Shown: positions 19,904-32,621 of the stretch, in pieces | Layout: every line of letters begins with the position of its first letter | Position numbering within the stretch: position 1 is the stretch's first letter | NCBI GenBank assembly: GCA_037903355.1 | Contig: JBAJFE010000042.1 | Location: 2,306,001 to 2,370,000, forward strand | Source: Trichuris trichiura | Lineage: Eukaryota > Nematoda > Enoplea > Trichinellida > Trichuridae | DNA: 64,000 nt | Direction: 5' to 3' | Notes under the pieces: generated by a model | Told to the model about the DNA's origin: nothing | The model's database searches: none | The model's input: the letters and a program-made list of their open reading frames with translations, nothing else | Program-made: the position numbers and the translations under genes

Positions 19904-22900
19904 TTAGAAATTGAAAACCTCCGCTATCCTTCCAGTAGGTTTTGGATGAAGCTTGTGTTGGTCAAGAATATCTTGAGCCAGTTGGCGAGCCTCCGAACGA
20001 CCAATGTCTTCGCGTGCCTGGATTATTCCTGTCAGTTGGTCCACTCGGATGTTCAAGAATTTCTTCACGAAACTGCTGACCTCAAGAGCTAATAGCGACC
20101 TATCTTGTGAGGACATCATATCAGAAAGCGAGTCCAATACTACGGTCAGCGATTCGAACTAAAGAAGTACAGGCGAATTGGCCAGATGAGCTTTAAGGCT
20201 GAAATATTGGAATTTTGTTCTTTACCTCGGCTGGGTTTTCCTTTTCATTTCTTAGACGACAAAACAGCGTCCTTAGCTTCTCAGACTCTGAATGCATCCG
20301 CTCCGTGGCCACTTTTCTTTCATTGTAATTTCGAAAAGCAACACGCCTTAAAAATGGCAATCATTGTCGGATGCGGCCTAACACTGCAACAATTTGAGGT
20401 ATGTGCCTTTCCAATTAGCATAGTTAAACATTACAGCTGCAATTCCTTCCTTTGTCTACCACTGAAAAGCATTGTAAAATAAAGTCATTTACTTTCACGC
20501 CTTTTTAGGCTACTCGACACCGTCTTCAGGGGCAAGCAAAAGAAAACAACGAAGTGAACACAACAATTCTTAAATATTATCTGCATTCTGTTTTTTACTC
20601 TTCGTTGAAGGAGGGAAGCAAGCGACGCTAGAAACGTGGAAAAATGTTGTCTTACCAACAGTCACCAGCCGTCGAGAATGACGGGGTTTTATAGACTTTG
20701 ACTACGAAACGCCATTATGCAACGTTGGAAAAGTAGTTCTTTCCTGCACTTTCTCAACATTTGATATTTCTGTTGGGTGAAACTGTTTATTTAAGCTTTT
20801 CGGACAGAGCGCTCGATGGTGACCCTTTTCTTTCACTGATGCCAACAGAATAGTGAAGAACGCCGAAATACTTTCGATCGATTAATTTTACCATGTGCAA
20901 AATTAAGAAACATTCATAACAACAGATTACGATATGCCCATTTTATTGAAAAACTCAAAGAAATGGAAAATCAGGGCTTTCAGGCCACTCTGACGTTGAT
21001 TTCAGCTTAGCAGGTCCAAATAAGCGTTAATCAAAACCAGACGCAAAAACTACGAGCTGAGGATGCTTACAGCTCTAATTTTCCTTTTTTGTTTGGGTTT
21101 TTGAATAAAACGGCCATACTGTATCTCACTGTAATTAATACTTACTTTTCTTTTACGATATGACCCATTTTCAAACATTAAGAAACATTGTACGACGAGT
21201 GCTCTTCAACTTAACCTAGAAGCAGTTGGTCCTATTGCCATATCTGCATTAATGTATACAATTTGCTTGCTGTAAATCCAATTTACGTAGTACATAGAGG
21301 GTATGTGTACTAACTACACCGCCAGCTCGTATGTACACAGTATATGCTACTTACGCGTAAACTATTTTCCGTTTTCCAAAGTTTCTAAAACACATGCATA
21401 ATATAGAGGTTGTATATGGTATACATTCAAGATATTCATAAAATTTGTGGCGTTCACGCAGTATACTTTTTCTACAAACACAATGCTTGCTGTAGTCACG
21501 GTTGCTCTGGTAATATGTACGTACTTGCATACGAAGAATATTTATGTTATATATGACTTCTACGTGGTACATATTGCTTATAAATAGGATATTCGCGGTA
21601 CACAAGCTCTACATCCACACGTGCACTATCTATGACACATATTTGCTTACAGGGTATATTTCTGCCACATATGGTATGGATGTGTTAAGAATTGATTTTA
21701 AATAAGACATCTGCGATATCCTGGTTTTCCAGGCACTCAGTAGTACCTACAAATATTTATGGTGCTTAAAGCAAACACGGGGGTACACTCTGCTTATAAA
21801 GAAAATCATTATAATAGCTAGTGTCTTTACGGTACACATGCAGTATACCATACTCATACCATATATGGCATAAATATGTCCTATTTTCCTTTTTCTTTTC
21901 TTCGTAACAGGTTTCTTAATTTGTTCTTTTAAAGTTTATCACGGAATTTTTCGACCCGTTGTTTATTAAACGTGCGAAGCTTTCGGGTCCATTCATGGCC
22001 CGTCATCAGCGTAGCTGCGCCACCCGTCGGGTCGGTCATTATGGTTGCAAGTCGCTCCATCCGACCAACTTTGGCAGAGACTTCTGCCGTCAGCTCTACC
22101 TTGAGCCGTCAGGCTTCAGTCCCGCCTAGTCAGTTAGACGGTGCAGCGAGCGTCCAACCGACCTCCCGCGACGGTGGCACGTTAACAAAAAACATTTTTT
22201 TGCACAGAGACAATTGCTGCCGTAGATATCCTATTTATAAGCAATGTGTACCACGTATAAGTCATATATAACATAAATATTCCTCGTATGCAAGTACCTA
22301 CAGCATACGTACTATATGTATGCCACAGAAACCATGGCTCTAGCAGGTATATTGCTTATAGACAAAGTATACTGCGTGAATGCCGCAAATTCCATATCTT
22401 TAATGTATGCTACATAAAACGTCTATATTACACATATGTTGTAGAACTTTGGAGAATAGAAAACAGTTTACGTGAAAGTAGCACTTACTGCGTACACATA
22501 CTTTCTATGTACTATGTATACTGGATTTACATCAAGCAAATTATATACGTGAATGGAGGTACGACAATAAGATCAATCGCTTCTAGGCCAAGCTGACTTG
22601 AAGTCAAGTCGGTGAAGTCAGATCGGTTAGGTCAAGTTGAGTTGCTCTGTTGTACGACATTTAAATATTTTAGAATTCATTGCTTCATTTGGAAACGCTA
22701 AATGCCATAAACTTAGCCTACCTCTTCAATATTTGGCTTAACAATTCAAAGAAATATAATATGCGCACCTTGAATCGAAAGCTTTTAAGTACTCTTGGAC
22801 GATACGCATCTCCAGCTGAAGCAATAAGTCATTTAAAAGAGTGGGCTTCAAATGGCTGTGATCTTGATGATAATCTTCTATAGTGCAGCAAATAGTCTCT

Positions 22901-25822
22901 AAAGGCCCATCCGAATCTAACCTGTTGAAGAAATTGTCGAGCGCTTAAAGCTGCACCGGCAAACAATTGAGAGTTACCATTTGCTGGTTAAAATGATTGC
23001 AAGATGAGGTGCAATATCGGCAATGACTTCCCCAATTAAGAATTTCAAACTAAAAAACAAATATCGGCCTGAAATTTGGTCAAACTTCGTGGCTGCTTCG
23101 TACGCAATCTGAGAATTCAAAGTCCATCGTTCCTTAAGCTGGTCGATCCGTTGAAGAAGGTCGCAACGAAGCAACTGCACCGGACTGCCAGCCTGACCAG
23201 TCGATGCAACAGGTTCCCACTGTAAGGAAAGTCGAATGTTGACCTTGAGACGTTCCGCCAATTCTGAGCTCATTAAGCATACATTCGCTATGGAAACCTG
23301 TTGAAAGAAATGCGGCTGGCAAAATTTCCAAACTTCAAAACGAGTACCATCGTTTGAGTGAAGCAAGGAAAACGACTTCGATCTTCGAAGTGCTTATTGT
23401 GAAAAGTTTGTACAGCTTCTATATCAAACATGTCTGCAAACATAAATTACCCAATGCTTCATAATCCCACCTTTGAAACGGTTCGTAAAGGAAAGTGCCT
23501 CGTCTAAGCAAACCATTAGAATACTCGGAACCGCTTCGTTGCTTATCTCTTTCGCTAACTGCATTTGATCATCTATCATTTGATAAAGAATGGACGGAAG
23601 CGATGAGTAGTATGCACCGTAACAATCAGTTTCCGGAGCGGTACCCTTATACCAATCCTGAAAATTCATCAACTTCATCCGCTTTGATAAACACACGCGG
23701 GGAACGAACATCCATCTCCTGAGTTAATGTTCTGCCCATCCATTCGCTAACGTCTGCAGAGGTCATTGAAGTAAATCTGCGCGTGACAAAAATGCATAAT
23801 CGACACAGAGTTCAACTTGTGTTCGTACTTGTTGATCAATTCTGTAACAGTTTTTCGCGGGAGCAGCGGATGATCAGCCACCAGCCTAGCCGCGTCCACA
23901 TTTAAGGCAGGATGACCAAGCATATCTTTGCTACTGGAAATACACTATGTCATAGGCAGAAAGTAACATGGCTATTCATCCGCCGACCAATAAGTTCTAA
24001 GCCAGCTTAACAGTTGAATCAATTCGTTCTTTTCTAAACTGTCTGAGGCAATTTCTCGAAGCTGAAATAAGTCGCACCAAATGGAATAGACTGGAAGTGG
24101 GTAAATGCGTACTCTGTTTCCAATGGCCGTATGATACATTTCCAGGAACCTATCGAATATATGATAGTCTGGAGGAAAGCACGGGATACACCCACGCTGA
24201 AAGACAAACAAGTGGCAGTATAAGCAAGGAAAGGTAGGGCAATAGATAGGGCTAGCGTTTAAATCCCGAATAAGTCAAAAATACGCTGTAAAGTTTGGCC
24301 TTGTGGCAGTCGTGCATTGGCATCTTCTAGATAACGATTGTATTTGAGTAGAGGCGTTATTATAGTTTTTATACTGACCTTGTTCGAAATTAGTGGTATA
24401 AAAAACAAGACCACTATAACAACTGCTCTACCTGCATAAATTTTTTTTTATCTAGAGGCCACTCTTTACAGCGCTTTTTCGACATATTCGGGATTTCGAC
24501 CACCACCGGAATAGATATTACCTTTACGACGCAAAGATCATCAACTACAGTTATTCTTATTAGCTCCAAGTAGCGAGCCAACCATTCTTTGTGAAGCATG
24601 CGGTCTTCCAATTGGTTTCCTTCTACTCTGGAACAGGAAAAACAATTGAAATATACAATTCAAAAATAAAAAAATAGGCAGACCTTTGTCTCACCATTTT
24701 TTCCAGAACGTTGAAGCACCTTTCTCTCCACTTCCGTGGGCGCTTGACAGGTATGAAGCCAGTCTCTAAGTGACGTTCCACGCAGAACTGGTCTATCCTT
24801 AAGGGAGCTCTTTAAGTTCAATACAAAGTTAAGATAAGAAAGTTAACTGCTCTTCGCGCTCTACGAGTCGAAGCGCTGTCACGAGTCGCTGAGGGCCTGG
24901 ATCCGTTCCGCGAACCGCCTCCAGTGTCCTACCAATGATGTAGAAAACCTGCTTTGCCAATTCATCCGCCAACTTGAACAGCTCAGAAAAATAGTCGCCC
25001 AAAATCTGTTAGAGAAAAAGTTTCGCAATTAGGCAAACGAATATTTATTAATTACAGGACAACAACTAAGGGTGGATATCGAAGAATTTTTAACAATATC
25101 TCAAGACAAGTTTTGGCTAACACAAAGTTGAAGGGATTACCTTTTGGTCGTAGTCGCTCTCCGCTTTGGTCTTAAAAACTTCAAACATCACATTGTCTCG
25201 GGCATTCTCCAATTCAACAAGACTAGCATGAAATGAGAGCAAAATATTGCGGGGCAGCGTCAAGCATGTTTATTACTTGCAATGGGCTTCCAAAAGTCTT
25301 CCGCTGCTAATCATCTCGTACGTTTTGTCCACGGTTTCTTGAATCTCGTAGATAGCTTTTAAATTCTCTATTGCCGTCGAGCACTACGCAAATGTCAACT
25401 TTAGCAGAATGCAAGACCGCGGGACCGTAGCGCAACCTGCATATGCTTACGGCTGGCTTCATTCAAGGTACGCAATTTTTGCTTGACCTCTTGAATCTTA
25501 CTGAGCTCTGCGTTCATACTTTGGCAATGCTCAGCAATAAGCTCGGCATCCTTTGCTACAAAGTTTAACTGATTGAGTCCCGCTCGTACGTTTTCCAGCT
25601 GCACGTGAACGGCCGTTTTGAGCATTGCATCCACCGCTGCCTAAGTTCAAAATCAAATAATGTTTCAAGAAAGATTAAGAAAAAAGCAAGCCATACCTTT
25701 TTTCTGCTGACCATGCTTTTGTAGTGATCCAATTTGTCCAGCTGGTCAGAGCCTTGGATCATGCTGGCAACTTGCTTAACCGCCCCTGCGAAAGCTTCCT
25801 CCTCCAGCGTTGGAACGTCCAT
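19904..25822 (-). CDS. EXOC3: Exocyst complex subunit SEC6 (EXOC3), 17 exons
   Basis: SEC6 is a rod-shaped subunit of the octameric exocyst that tethers secretory vesicles at the plasma membrane. Exons in transcript order: 25697-25822, 25437-25640, 25277-25383, 25141-25222, 24848-25005, 24684-24797, 24522-24627, 24113-24196, 23988-24061, 23829-23933, 23695-23776, 23471-23657, 23348-23433, 22978-23297 (a 36-nt intron at 23050-23085 is likely), 22769-22921, 20226-20346, 19904-20158. All phases agree, giving about 775 residues (human about 745-756). Seen: an N-terminus with AVKQVASMIQGSDQLDKLDH, ALRLVEREE, IPCFPPDYHIFDRFLEMYH, YYSSLPSILYQMIDDQMQLA, ICCTIEDYHQDH, SESEKLRTLFCRL and LLALEVSSFVKKF near the end, all matching SEC6 in order. 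Most introns are about 37-90 nt; the one before exon 16 is 2,422 nt because of inserted repeats. Confidence 0.93.
21890..22205 (-). mobile_element. PLE-derived hammerhead fragment nested in copy B
   Basis: On the minus strand: a GC-richer 200-bp leader (GCACCGTCTAACTGACTAGG..., GCCAAAGTTGGTCGGATGG), a hammerhead core at 21978-22010 (CTGATGACGGG...CCCGAAAGC), then tail AACGGGTCGAAAAATTCCGTG. It is about four-fifths identical by eye to the insertion at 41.4-41.7 kb. No coding region is retained. Confidence 0.7.
21978..22010 (-). ncRNA. Hammerhead ribozyme core
   Basis: Minus strand CTGATGA, stem II CGGGCC/GGACCCG (one bulged base), GAAA. It is the same architecture as at 4044-4076 and 41597-41628. 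Confidence 0.55.
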
Positions 25823-27274
25823 TGTTACACGGCAGCTAAAATCTTAACGCAAACTTATTGGAAAACTACGAATTCTAATGGCAGTCCGCAGTGCAGCAGA
25901 GACGATGAATTTTCAAAGCCTAAAAGTTTTCACTTCCTCAAAAGCCAGTGAGTTCCTACTGTTTAGAACACCTGCATACACTGGTAAAAACCAATCGTAT
26001 ACAGCAACGACTTTGATACGTTACTGACGTTTTTTAGTATTATTATATCAATTTAAAAAATTTAAACGTTCTTTGAATCTTGAAAAAATCCAATCAAGCA
26101 TTGATCTCGGCAGCACTTCTTTACGTTGGGAGATTGCAAATGAGGATCTTAGAGTTGTCAAGCGCCTAAGATTAATGCATGACTACGAAATTAACAACGA
26201 AAGCCAATTTTTCAGATTATTCTTGTTGTTCCATCGTGCTCGAGTTTTTGTGACTTGAAAAAACCGTCCATAAAGTTTTCACGGCAAAAATCCTGGAGTA
26301 GGATGACATTCCTTTTCCACTGGACCATATAAGCATTTTTGTACTCATATTAGAACATAGTATAGCTAACTCACGGTTAGGCAGTTTTAGGCAGGTAAAA
26401 AGCTAATCTTAGCATATATTTATTTAAAAAGCAGAGCCTGCTTTCATTTGCATGAGTCATAGTAAACGCGATGACGGAGCACGGGAAAGACCGGTTTTGT
26501 CGCAGACAATTCGACGCAACACGGTTTAACGCAGTAATTTCTGATATCAACCTCTTTCCCATTAATTGGGTCCGAGAAAGGAAGCGCACCTGTTAATAAC
26601 TGACCACCTACTGTAGAGTCAGACGTAGGCTTACCTTTCAGGTATGGCTCTTTGTTGGTTCAAATGATGCTCTTGGGTCACGTTATGCATCAGGGGAGCG
26701 CATGAAATATGGCTCCGTGGCACCAGCAAGTGCAGGGACCTATACAACAGCTCAAAGCACATTTGCATAGGGCAGATGACGACTTATACTGGCCAAATAT
26801 GTCAACAGAAACTTTACTTTTAACACTGTGGGAATGTTGCAACCTTCCGTTATTTGAGAACATGCCACTATCAGCGACTTATGTTAATACCTATGCATTT
26901 AATTCAGACCTTTTCACAGTGTTCTGTTTATTGGGCATCTTGACGTCTTATTAAAATAATTACCTCTGATGATGCTAGATGATTAGTCTGAAAATTTTTG
27001 AAGCTTTGGATAAGCGCTTTTGCCAGAGGAAGACCCTGCCATACGACAGTCTTAAAAATGTACTGAAAACAAGAGTAAGTTGCCACAGTGAGCAAACATT
27101 TTCAGGGCTCTCTTTACAGCTTTAAATACACAGTTTTATTACACCTTTCAGTGGTCTGCAGACTAGTGTTACTTTATCGTTTACTCAAGCATAGCGTCAG
27201 TGAATGTGAGTTATTAATGCAAGTTGATCGGCGTTGGTTGACAAAAAAACATGCGAAGGAATGCAACTATCGTT
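25823..27274. other. Intergenic between SEC6 and MSP, no gene seen
   Basis: Only short unsupported frames occur (26073-26258, 26377-26589, 26709-26954). The SEC6 promoter region should lie just right of 25822. No clear repeat is visible. Confidence 0.35.
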
Positions 27275-27646
27275 CTATGGGTTGAAGTTCACGTTCATGG
27301 GTTTACGGCGAACTACAAGACCTTTAACGAACCATTCAGCATCGTAAACCGTCTGTCCTTCCGGGGCTTCGCACCACTCGATTGTCAGAGTATCAATATT
27401 GGGTGCATCAGGTCTGAAAGGGAAAGGATGGCAAACGATTCCAACCATAATTGTGCCCCTGGCCGGAAGTGCACCCTCTTTCGGATTCATGACGTAACGG
27501 GTTTCAACACTGGGATTGACTCGCCAGGCAATCAGTTTGTCACCGCCGTTTGTTAGTTTCATTGCAGTAGTCTGATCCGTCAAGCATGGACCGTTAAGCC
27601 ATAGCTCACTACCTGGATCAGTTGCAATATCAGCCGGCAGTGCCAT
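27275..27646 (-). CDS. msp: Major sperm protein (MSP)
   Basis: Intronless, 123 residues (C. elegans MSPs are 126-127). MSP is the nematode-specific cytoskeletal protein that polymerises to drive amoeboid sperm movement and also serves as a secreted oocyte maturation signal. Seen: ADIATDPGSELWLNGPC at the N-terminus, KLTNGGDKLIAWRV, MNPKEGALPARGTIMV, a DTLTIEWCEAPEG strand-turn matching the family's ITVEWTNTPDG, DAEWFVKGLVVRRK, and the terminal VNFNP. The substitutions are consistent with a divergent early-branching nematode. It is the strongest single taxonomic marker in the window. The start ATG at 27646 follows an AT-rich leader; no TATA box is certain. Confidence 0.93.
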   Translation of the reverse strand: MALPADIATDPGSELWLNGPCLTDQTTAMKLTNGGDKLIAWRVNPSVETRYVMNPKEGALPARGTIMVGIVCHPFPFRPDAPNIDTLTIEWCEAPEGQTVYDAEWFVKGLVVRRKPMNVNFNP

Positions 27647-30191
27647 TTCACCAGAGATGATTGTCTATCAGAGTTTTCGTAAAAACACAACCACTTGCTA
27701 GCCTAACGGCGTCACAAACCGCCGAGAGAGATTGCGATTATCAGAGAGCGCTTTATTTTAAAGTGAGTAATTAAGAGAATGCAGGTACACTTTCATTACT
27801 TTTAAATCTATTCAATAAGTTCAGGATATATACCGCTTATTATAAAAATTATAAGCTGAATGTTTCAGGGCAAGACCATATAATTTTATTTCACGCGGTT
27901 ACGGCCGATGTGTGCCATCATAATTTTTATCTTATGGCATTAGAAACTATGACAGGAAACAACGTAAAACTTAGAAACCCTTTACGAAACGCCATGTGTT
28001 TAAATTCGTTATAAGATACCGTAGTAACAGAATTAAAGGTAGGAATCAGCAAAGTCAAAAAATGAGACTTTGCGAGAAGTAACAGTTTCCGCATTGGCAA
28101 TGTTTTGCGAACTTATGTGTAGTACAAAAAACCTGGATACGATGGTGGACGGATCTGAATCATAATTCTTAGCTAATCTGCCGTCCGAAATTTCCAGATG
28201 CTGTAAGTGACATATCATAACAACATTTATAATCTTAGCCAGTTGTGCGACGAATGGACAAATAAATACAACGTATTTTCACCGTTTATCAGGATTTGTT
28301 AGTCTAGCTTTAACCTAACCCAACCTATACTATTTCCCCTATCCATAAGCCCGCTCTGTTCACGGCGGATTAATATTGTGTGCATGTGGCCCGCTGCATC
28401 TGGGTTTCCAGTTTCCTGAGGTCAAGCATGTTCTGAAGACATACATACGTTGAAAACTTATGAAATAAACAACTCCAATTCTTTGCAAACCGCAAGCCGT
28501 TCCAGTTAGCCTGATGAGCCACAAGTTCATCCGTTGTTTGCATTAGGCGCCTTTTAACCATTTATTTGCTATCTTATCCATTGGATCGACTGCTGGCGTA
28601 TCGCAGATATTGTGTCTCAGCCACTAATGTTCACTGAGTATTCGAGTAGTAATGCTGACAATGCGTATACACTAAAAGGAACCGTTCTATGCACAAAGCA
28701 TTTGCTCATCATGATAGCAAACGCTGGCTGCAATTAGAGAATGGTGCCTCAACTAGCGTTTATCAGTAAAAATGATAACATTGCCTATACCTGTTCAGTG
28801 TTTCAATGTTTTAAATGTAACATTTTAATTCTGATCGCTACTGATCGTCTGTCATGCGCAGTTTATAAATTAGACTTCCTATAGGCATAAATGAACGGAT
28901 AAAACCGTGACATGCATTTGATTGGGTACTACGCGCGTAATGTCTTAGAATGAATATTTGCAAATACAGTAAGCCGTCTGGAATTGTTCCTGAAAAAGTA
29001 GCAAATAAATGCCGAGTTTCAAATTGGCAAAGACGAAATTTCACAATAATAAGCTCTTTTGCCCGTTTCCGAAACAAGTTAAAATTCTTTCGGCTGAAGT
29101 TCAATGCCGTTATGAAGTAAGACCAAAACTGAAGAAAGTTATTAGGAAGGATTGACGCAACGAGTAACCCACCTTCGACAACGCCGTCTGCTGCGAGCTA
29201 TTTCACCTATGACATGGACGGAAAAGCACAGGAAAACCAGTCCAGAAAAAGAAAATAAAAGCTGCATGATTCCGGAAAAGTAGTAGACAAATGACATAAG
29301 TAAAAGTGAAAAACTCAAGAGGGGGAGCAAACTGTTCTTTTAGCGCTACTTGGTTTCGATTCTGCTCTTGTCCGCTAGCAACGAAGGCACTGACCTGGCT
29401 TGAACAGTAGAAGTCTAGACTAGTAGAATAAACCAACGTATGTATGAAACATAATGGACAAAATTTTGCTGGAACTACGCGCCCTATGGCTCTATGACGT
29501 AGTTGACGCCCCCTATTTGCTTTCGTATTAATTCAAGCGCATTGAATCTTATGGAACGTGATTTCTATATATACCGTACTGTACAATGGCGGTCTGCAGC
29601 GGCTAGTTGAAAACAAATTGTTGCGTTTTTTAGCTTATGACGTATTATTTCATTTCGCACTTTAAAATTTTATCTCAGTAACTTTTACCTCTTTATCCTT
29701 CGGCTATTGCTTTTATAAGCACGCCAATATTAGTTTATTGAGCAAGCAACTCGTGTTTTTGCTGAACCCATGTCGTAGCCTATGGCAAAAAGATGGAAAG
29801 CTCAGCTGGTGTGTCTCTTTGCAATCTTTGACCGGGATGATTTGACTTGCTGCCGTTTGCAAAATCGTTTCGTGTCAATCAAGCCTTCTGCTGGACGCAT
29901 TTTCATGCGCCTACGGCGTTCTTTATTAATGCCTTTTTTCTTGCATGAACGTTTTGCGAACCGTTTCGCTCGTCAACGAGAAACATGGCGATTGACTTGC
30001 GCTACTTGCATGCTGCCATCCTGCTCTTCCGGTCGAATTGTTTACACTTAACGAAGATGAATCGTCGCGCGCCAAGCTGCTGCTGCGCAAGGAGGTACCA
30101 ATCGCTCCGCGATTTGCGCTTTGCATTTCCCTCGAGGTGTCTAGTCAGGTTAGCTTTAAAAATTTGCTTTTAGTTCAGTCAGAACGCCGCA
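27647..30191. other. Gene-poor stretch with possible unplaced membrane-protein exons
   Basis: No family is recognised. On the minus strand, 29142-29330 encodes two hydrophobic segments (FSLLLMSFVYYFSG, LVFLCFSVHVIG), and 28838-29104 and 28370-28561 are moderately long frames with possible splice sites. They could be exons of a fast-evolving receptor gene, but I cannot link them. On the plus strand, 29995-30160 has a coding-like frame (LPVELFTLNEDESSRAK) just upstream of the septin, possibly a lost exon or the 3' end of an unrecognised gene. Confidence 0.25.
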
Positions 30192-31944
30192 ATGTTGGAC
30201 CCACTTGAAAACGGCGTTGAGGTAATGAATCTGTAATTTGCCTACTTTCGATTAAGTCAGTTTCCGTAGAAGTTAAACATACGACTTGCCACGCCGGAAT
30301 CGACCATTTCCGAAGCTGCCGAAATACGGTGCCTCGACCTGAAAGGTTTTGTAGGCTTTTCCAATCTGCCCCAACAGCTGGTGAAGAAAATCAAAAGAGG
30401 CGGTTGTACATTCAATATAATGTGCGTTGGCGAAACCGGTATAGGCAAATCTACGCTGATGGAATCACTTTTTAACAAGTCCTTTGACATGGCGCCATGC
30501 AGTCACGAACTGAATACTGTCGAGCTGCGTGAGCGCCAGTTTGGTATTCTTGCCTCCAATTCATATACGCAATGACATGGTAGCTCAATTTCAGAAGTCG
30601 AAGAACGCGACATTGTTCTTAAACTATCGCTAGTTGAAACCGCAGGTTTTGGCGATCAGTTGGATAAGGAAAATAGGTGTTGTTTTTAGCCTTAGCATTC
30701 GAAATAAGCAATAATGTTGTTCAGCGTACGTATCATATCCGACTTCTTAGATCGGCAGTATGAGATGTATCTACAAGAAGAACTACGCGTAAGACGCGAC
30801 ATGCGAGTGTATCAAGACACGCGCATTCACGTGTGCATTTATTTTATATCACCCACTGGACATGGGTACGGATGAATTCGCTTTTTATCCAAGCATTATT
30901 CATTTCTTTGAAGTCTGAAAGCTTTGGATGTGTACGCCCTTAAAATGCTGGGAAAAAAGGTGAATATTGTACCTGTTATCGCCAAGGCGGATACCATATC
31001 CAAAGATGAACTGAAGAGATTCAAGGCGAAGGTTTTCCTTTATCAGAGTTGTCGTATAGTTAACATGATGCACACAGATTTTGGATGAACTGCGGCTCAA
31101 CGGTATTTCCGTCTACACATTCCCGGAAGATGATGCCACTGCTGGAGAAGAAAATGCCACCTTCAACGTTGGTTTCTATATTTGCCTTCCGTCAGCGTAT
31201 GAATTTGATTTCTCTTAGGCTGTCGTACCTTTCGCCGTAGTAGGAAGCGTCGACTTTGTCCAGAAGGGCGACGAATTGGTTCGCGCGCGGCAATATCCTT
31301 GGGGAATTGTGGAAGGTGCTTGTCTTTTCATTCTTTAGTCATCTTTTAAATTAAGCCGACATTTGTAGTGGAAAATGAAGAGCATTGCGACTTCTTGAAG
31401 CTTCGTGCTGCTCTGATCCGCGTTAACATTGCCCACCTTATTGACCGCACCCATTCCGTTCTGTATGAACAGTATCGTAGTCGTCGCTTAAGGGATTTGG
31501 GGGTTCGCGATGGTGATATCGGACCTGGTATGATGCAAGCATATCAGCTGGTAAATATGCTTTGTTTTTTCTTGATTGTTTACCATCTATCCGAGCACAA
31601 CTGCCGCCTAATTCGTTTCATTGTTCTTCAGCGACGTAACGAACTGTTAGAACAAGTTAAGACAAAGGAAAATCAGCTGAAAGAAAGTTTTATCGAAAAA
31701 GTGAGGTTGAAGGAGCAAGAATTAAAGGTGAAGGAAAAAGAGGTACGTAAAGTGCATTTCTCCCTGTCAACGTAATTTGCTGGATGATGTTATGTTTCAG
31801 ATACAAGGAAAGCTCGAAACTCTACGCCAGGACCATTCAGCAGTCATGCGCCAACTTGACGATCAGCTAAAGCGGGTGGATAAGGAGCGTGCCGACTTTG
31901 AGTCAGCCAAACAGCAATTCTTGTCCCAGAAAAAAAAGAAGTAA
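30192..31944 (+). CDS. Septin, SEPT6/8/11 group (UNC-61-like), 10 exons
   Basis: Septins are filament-forming GTP-binding proteins of the cell cortex and cleavage furrow. Exons: 30192-30221, 30270-30543, 30595-30676, 30725-30865, 30914-31031, 31078-31167, 31219-31315, 31369-31550, 31632-31742, 31801-31944; phases all agree, 422 residues. Seen: polybasic KKIKRGG before the G domain, P-loop [14 protein letters not shown] (about residue 60), G3 [10 protein letters not shown], septin block [35 protein letters not shown]4 IAKADTIS, septin unique element [17 protein letters not shown], and a C-terminal coiled coil rich in KE ([12 protein letters not shown]) ending QKKKK. The G3 aspartate of DxxG is a glutamate here. 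The SEPT6 group is generally poor in GTP hydrolysis, which fits. Which C. elegans septin it corresponds to is inferred. Confidence 0.93.
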
Positions 31945-32219
31945 ATGGAACTCTCAGTGAAGCCCGCCCCCTATCGTCATTTTCTTTTCTGTCCACATGT
32001 TATTGTTTTCCTCTTACGGTATTACGCATTGCTTTATGTAATCGCTCAGAGGTCAGAGGCCTTGCTGATATTATTCGCGTAACTTCGACTTTGGCTGTCC
32101 AAGTTAACAAATGAAACAGCTATAGATAAATCTGTTCTTTCCAAAAAAGTCAATCAAACTTTTTTCAACCTTCAATACCTTCCTCGTGTGTAATATGTAA
32201 CTGTTATGTTCTTTATGAG
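31945..32219. other. Septin 3' flank
   Basis: No feature is seen between the septin stop and the opposing minus-strand frame at 32220. Confidence 0.3.
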
Positions 32220-32621
32220 TTAATTATTTTCAGTAAAAAACGAGTCTCTTAATCCCGTGGTGTAAACCAAACTCTGAAAGTATGAAAGATTAACAAATGC
32301 TTTCAGTAATTTCAATCCTTCGCCTTTTGAAACTTGTAATAGGCTTGCTAATAAAATTTGTTCCGTTGAATCTTTATCCGTTGTTTCGTCGACTAGGGAA
32401 GCCTTATTAGGGATACTATATGCCATGACTTCAGGGATCAGTGTTAACGCTCCATGGTAGACGACCAAAGCTTGAAGAAATGGTAGGTACCATTTCTGCA
32501 TGTTTAAGTAATGGCCAAAGAGGAAAAGTTCACCATGCAACTTTATCTGCTCATCTACAAAGTGGGCAATAAATTTTCCGTCATGCATGGTTGTATCCGA
32601 AAGATAACAGTTTTTCAACAT
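32220..32621 (-). CDS. Hypothetical 133-residue protein
   Basis: One complete ATG-to-stop frame on the minus strand, convergent with the septin. An in-frame stop lies just upstream of the ATG (TAATATAAGCTC before it), so a single-exon reading is self-contained. The protein has a hydrophobic middle (KWYLPFLQALVVYHGALTLI), no clear signal peptide, and no motif I know. Its length without stops in AT-rich DNA is unusual enough to list, but it could be chance or a decayed gene. No flanking repeat explains it. Confidence 0.3.
   Translation of the reverse strand: MLKNCYLSDTTMHDGKFIAHFVDEQIKLHGELFLFGHYLNMQKWYLPFLQALVVYHGALTLIPEVMAYSIPNKASLVDETTDKDSTEQILLASLLQVSKGEGLKLLKAFVNLSYFQSLVYTTGLRDSFFTENN

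Larger units (their letters stand above)
21208..22615. repeat. AT-rich inverted-repeat element, copy B, inside a SEC6 intron
   Basis: Arms 21208-21610 and 22205-22615 are imperfect reverse complements of each other (blocks TTGCTTATAAATAGGATAT, CATACGAAGAATATTTATG, GTAAACTRTTTTCYRTT). It has the same orientation and sequence as copy A at 18.1-19.6 kb. The centre is interrupted by a hammerhead-bearing PLE fragment (about 21890-22205). Confidence 0.8.

Noticed and set aside
22680..22883. Plus-strand 67-codon frame
   Set aside because: It is antisense to SEC6 exon 15, whose minus-strand reading matches the exocyst subunit with correct splice phase.
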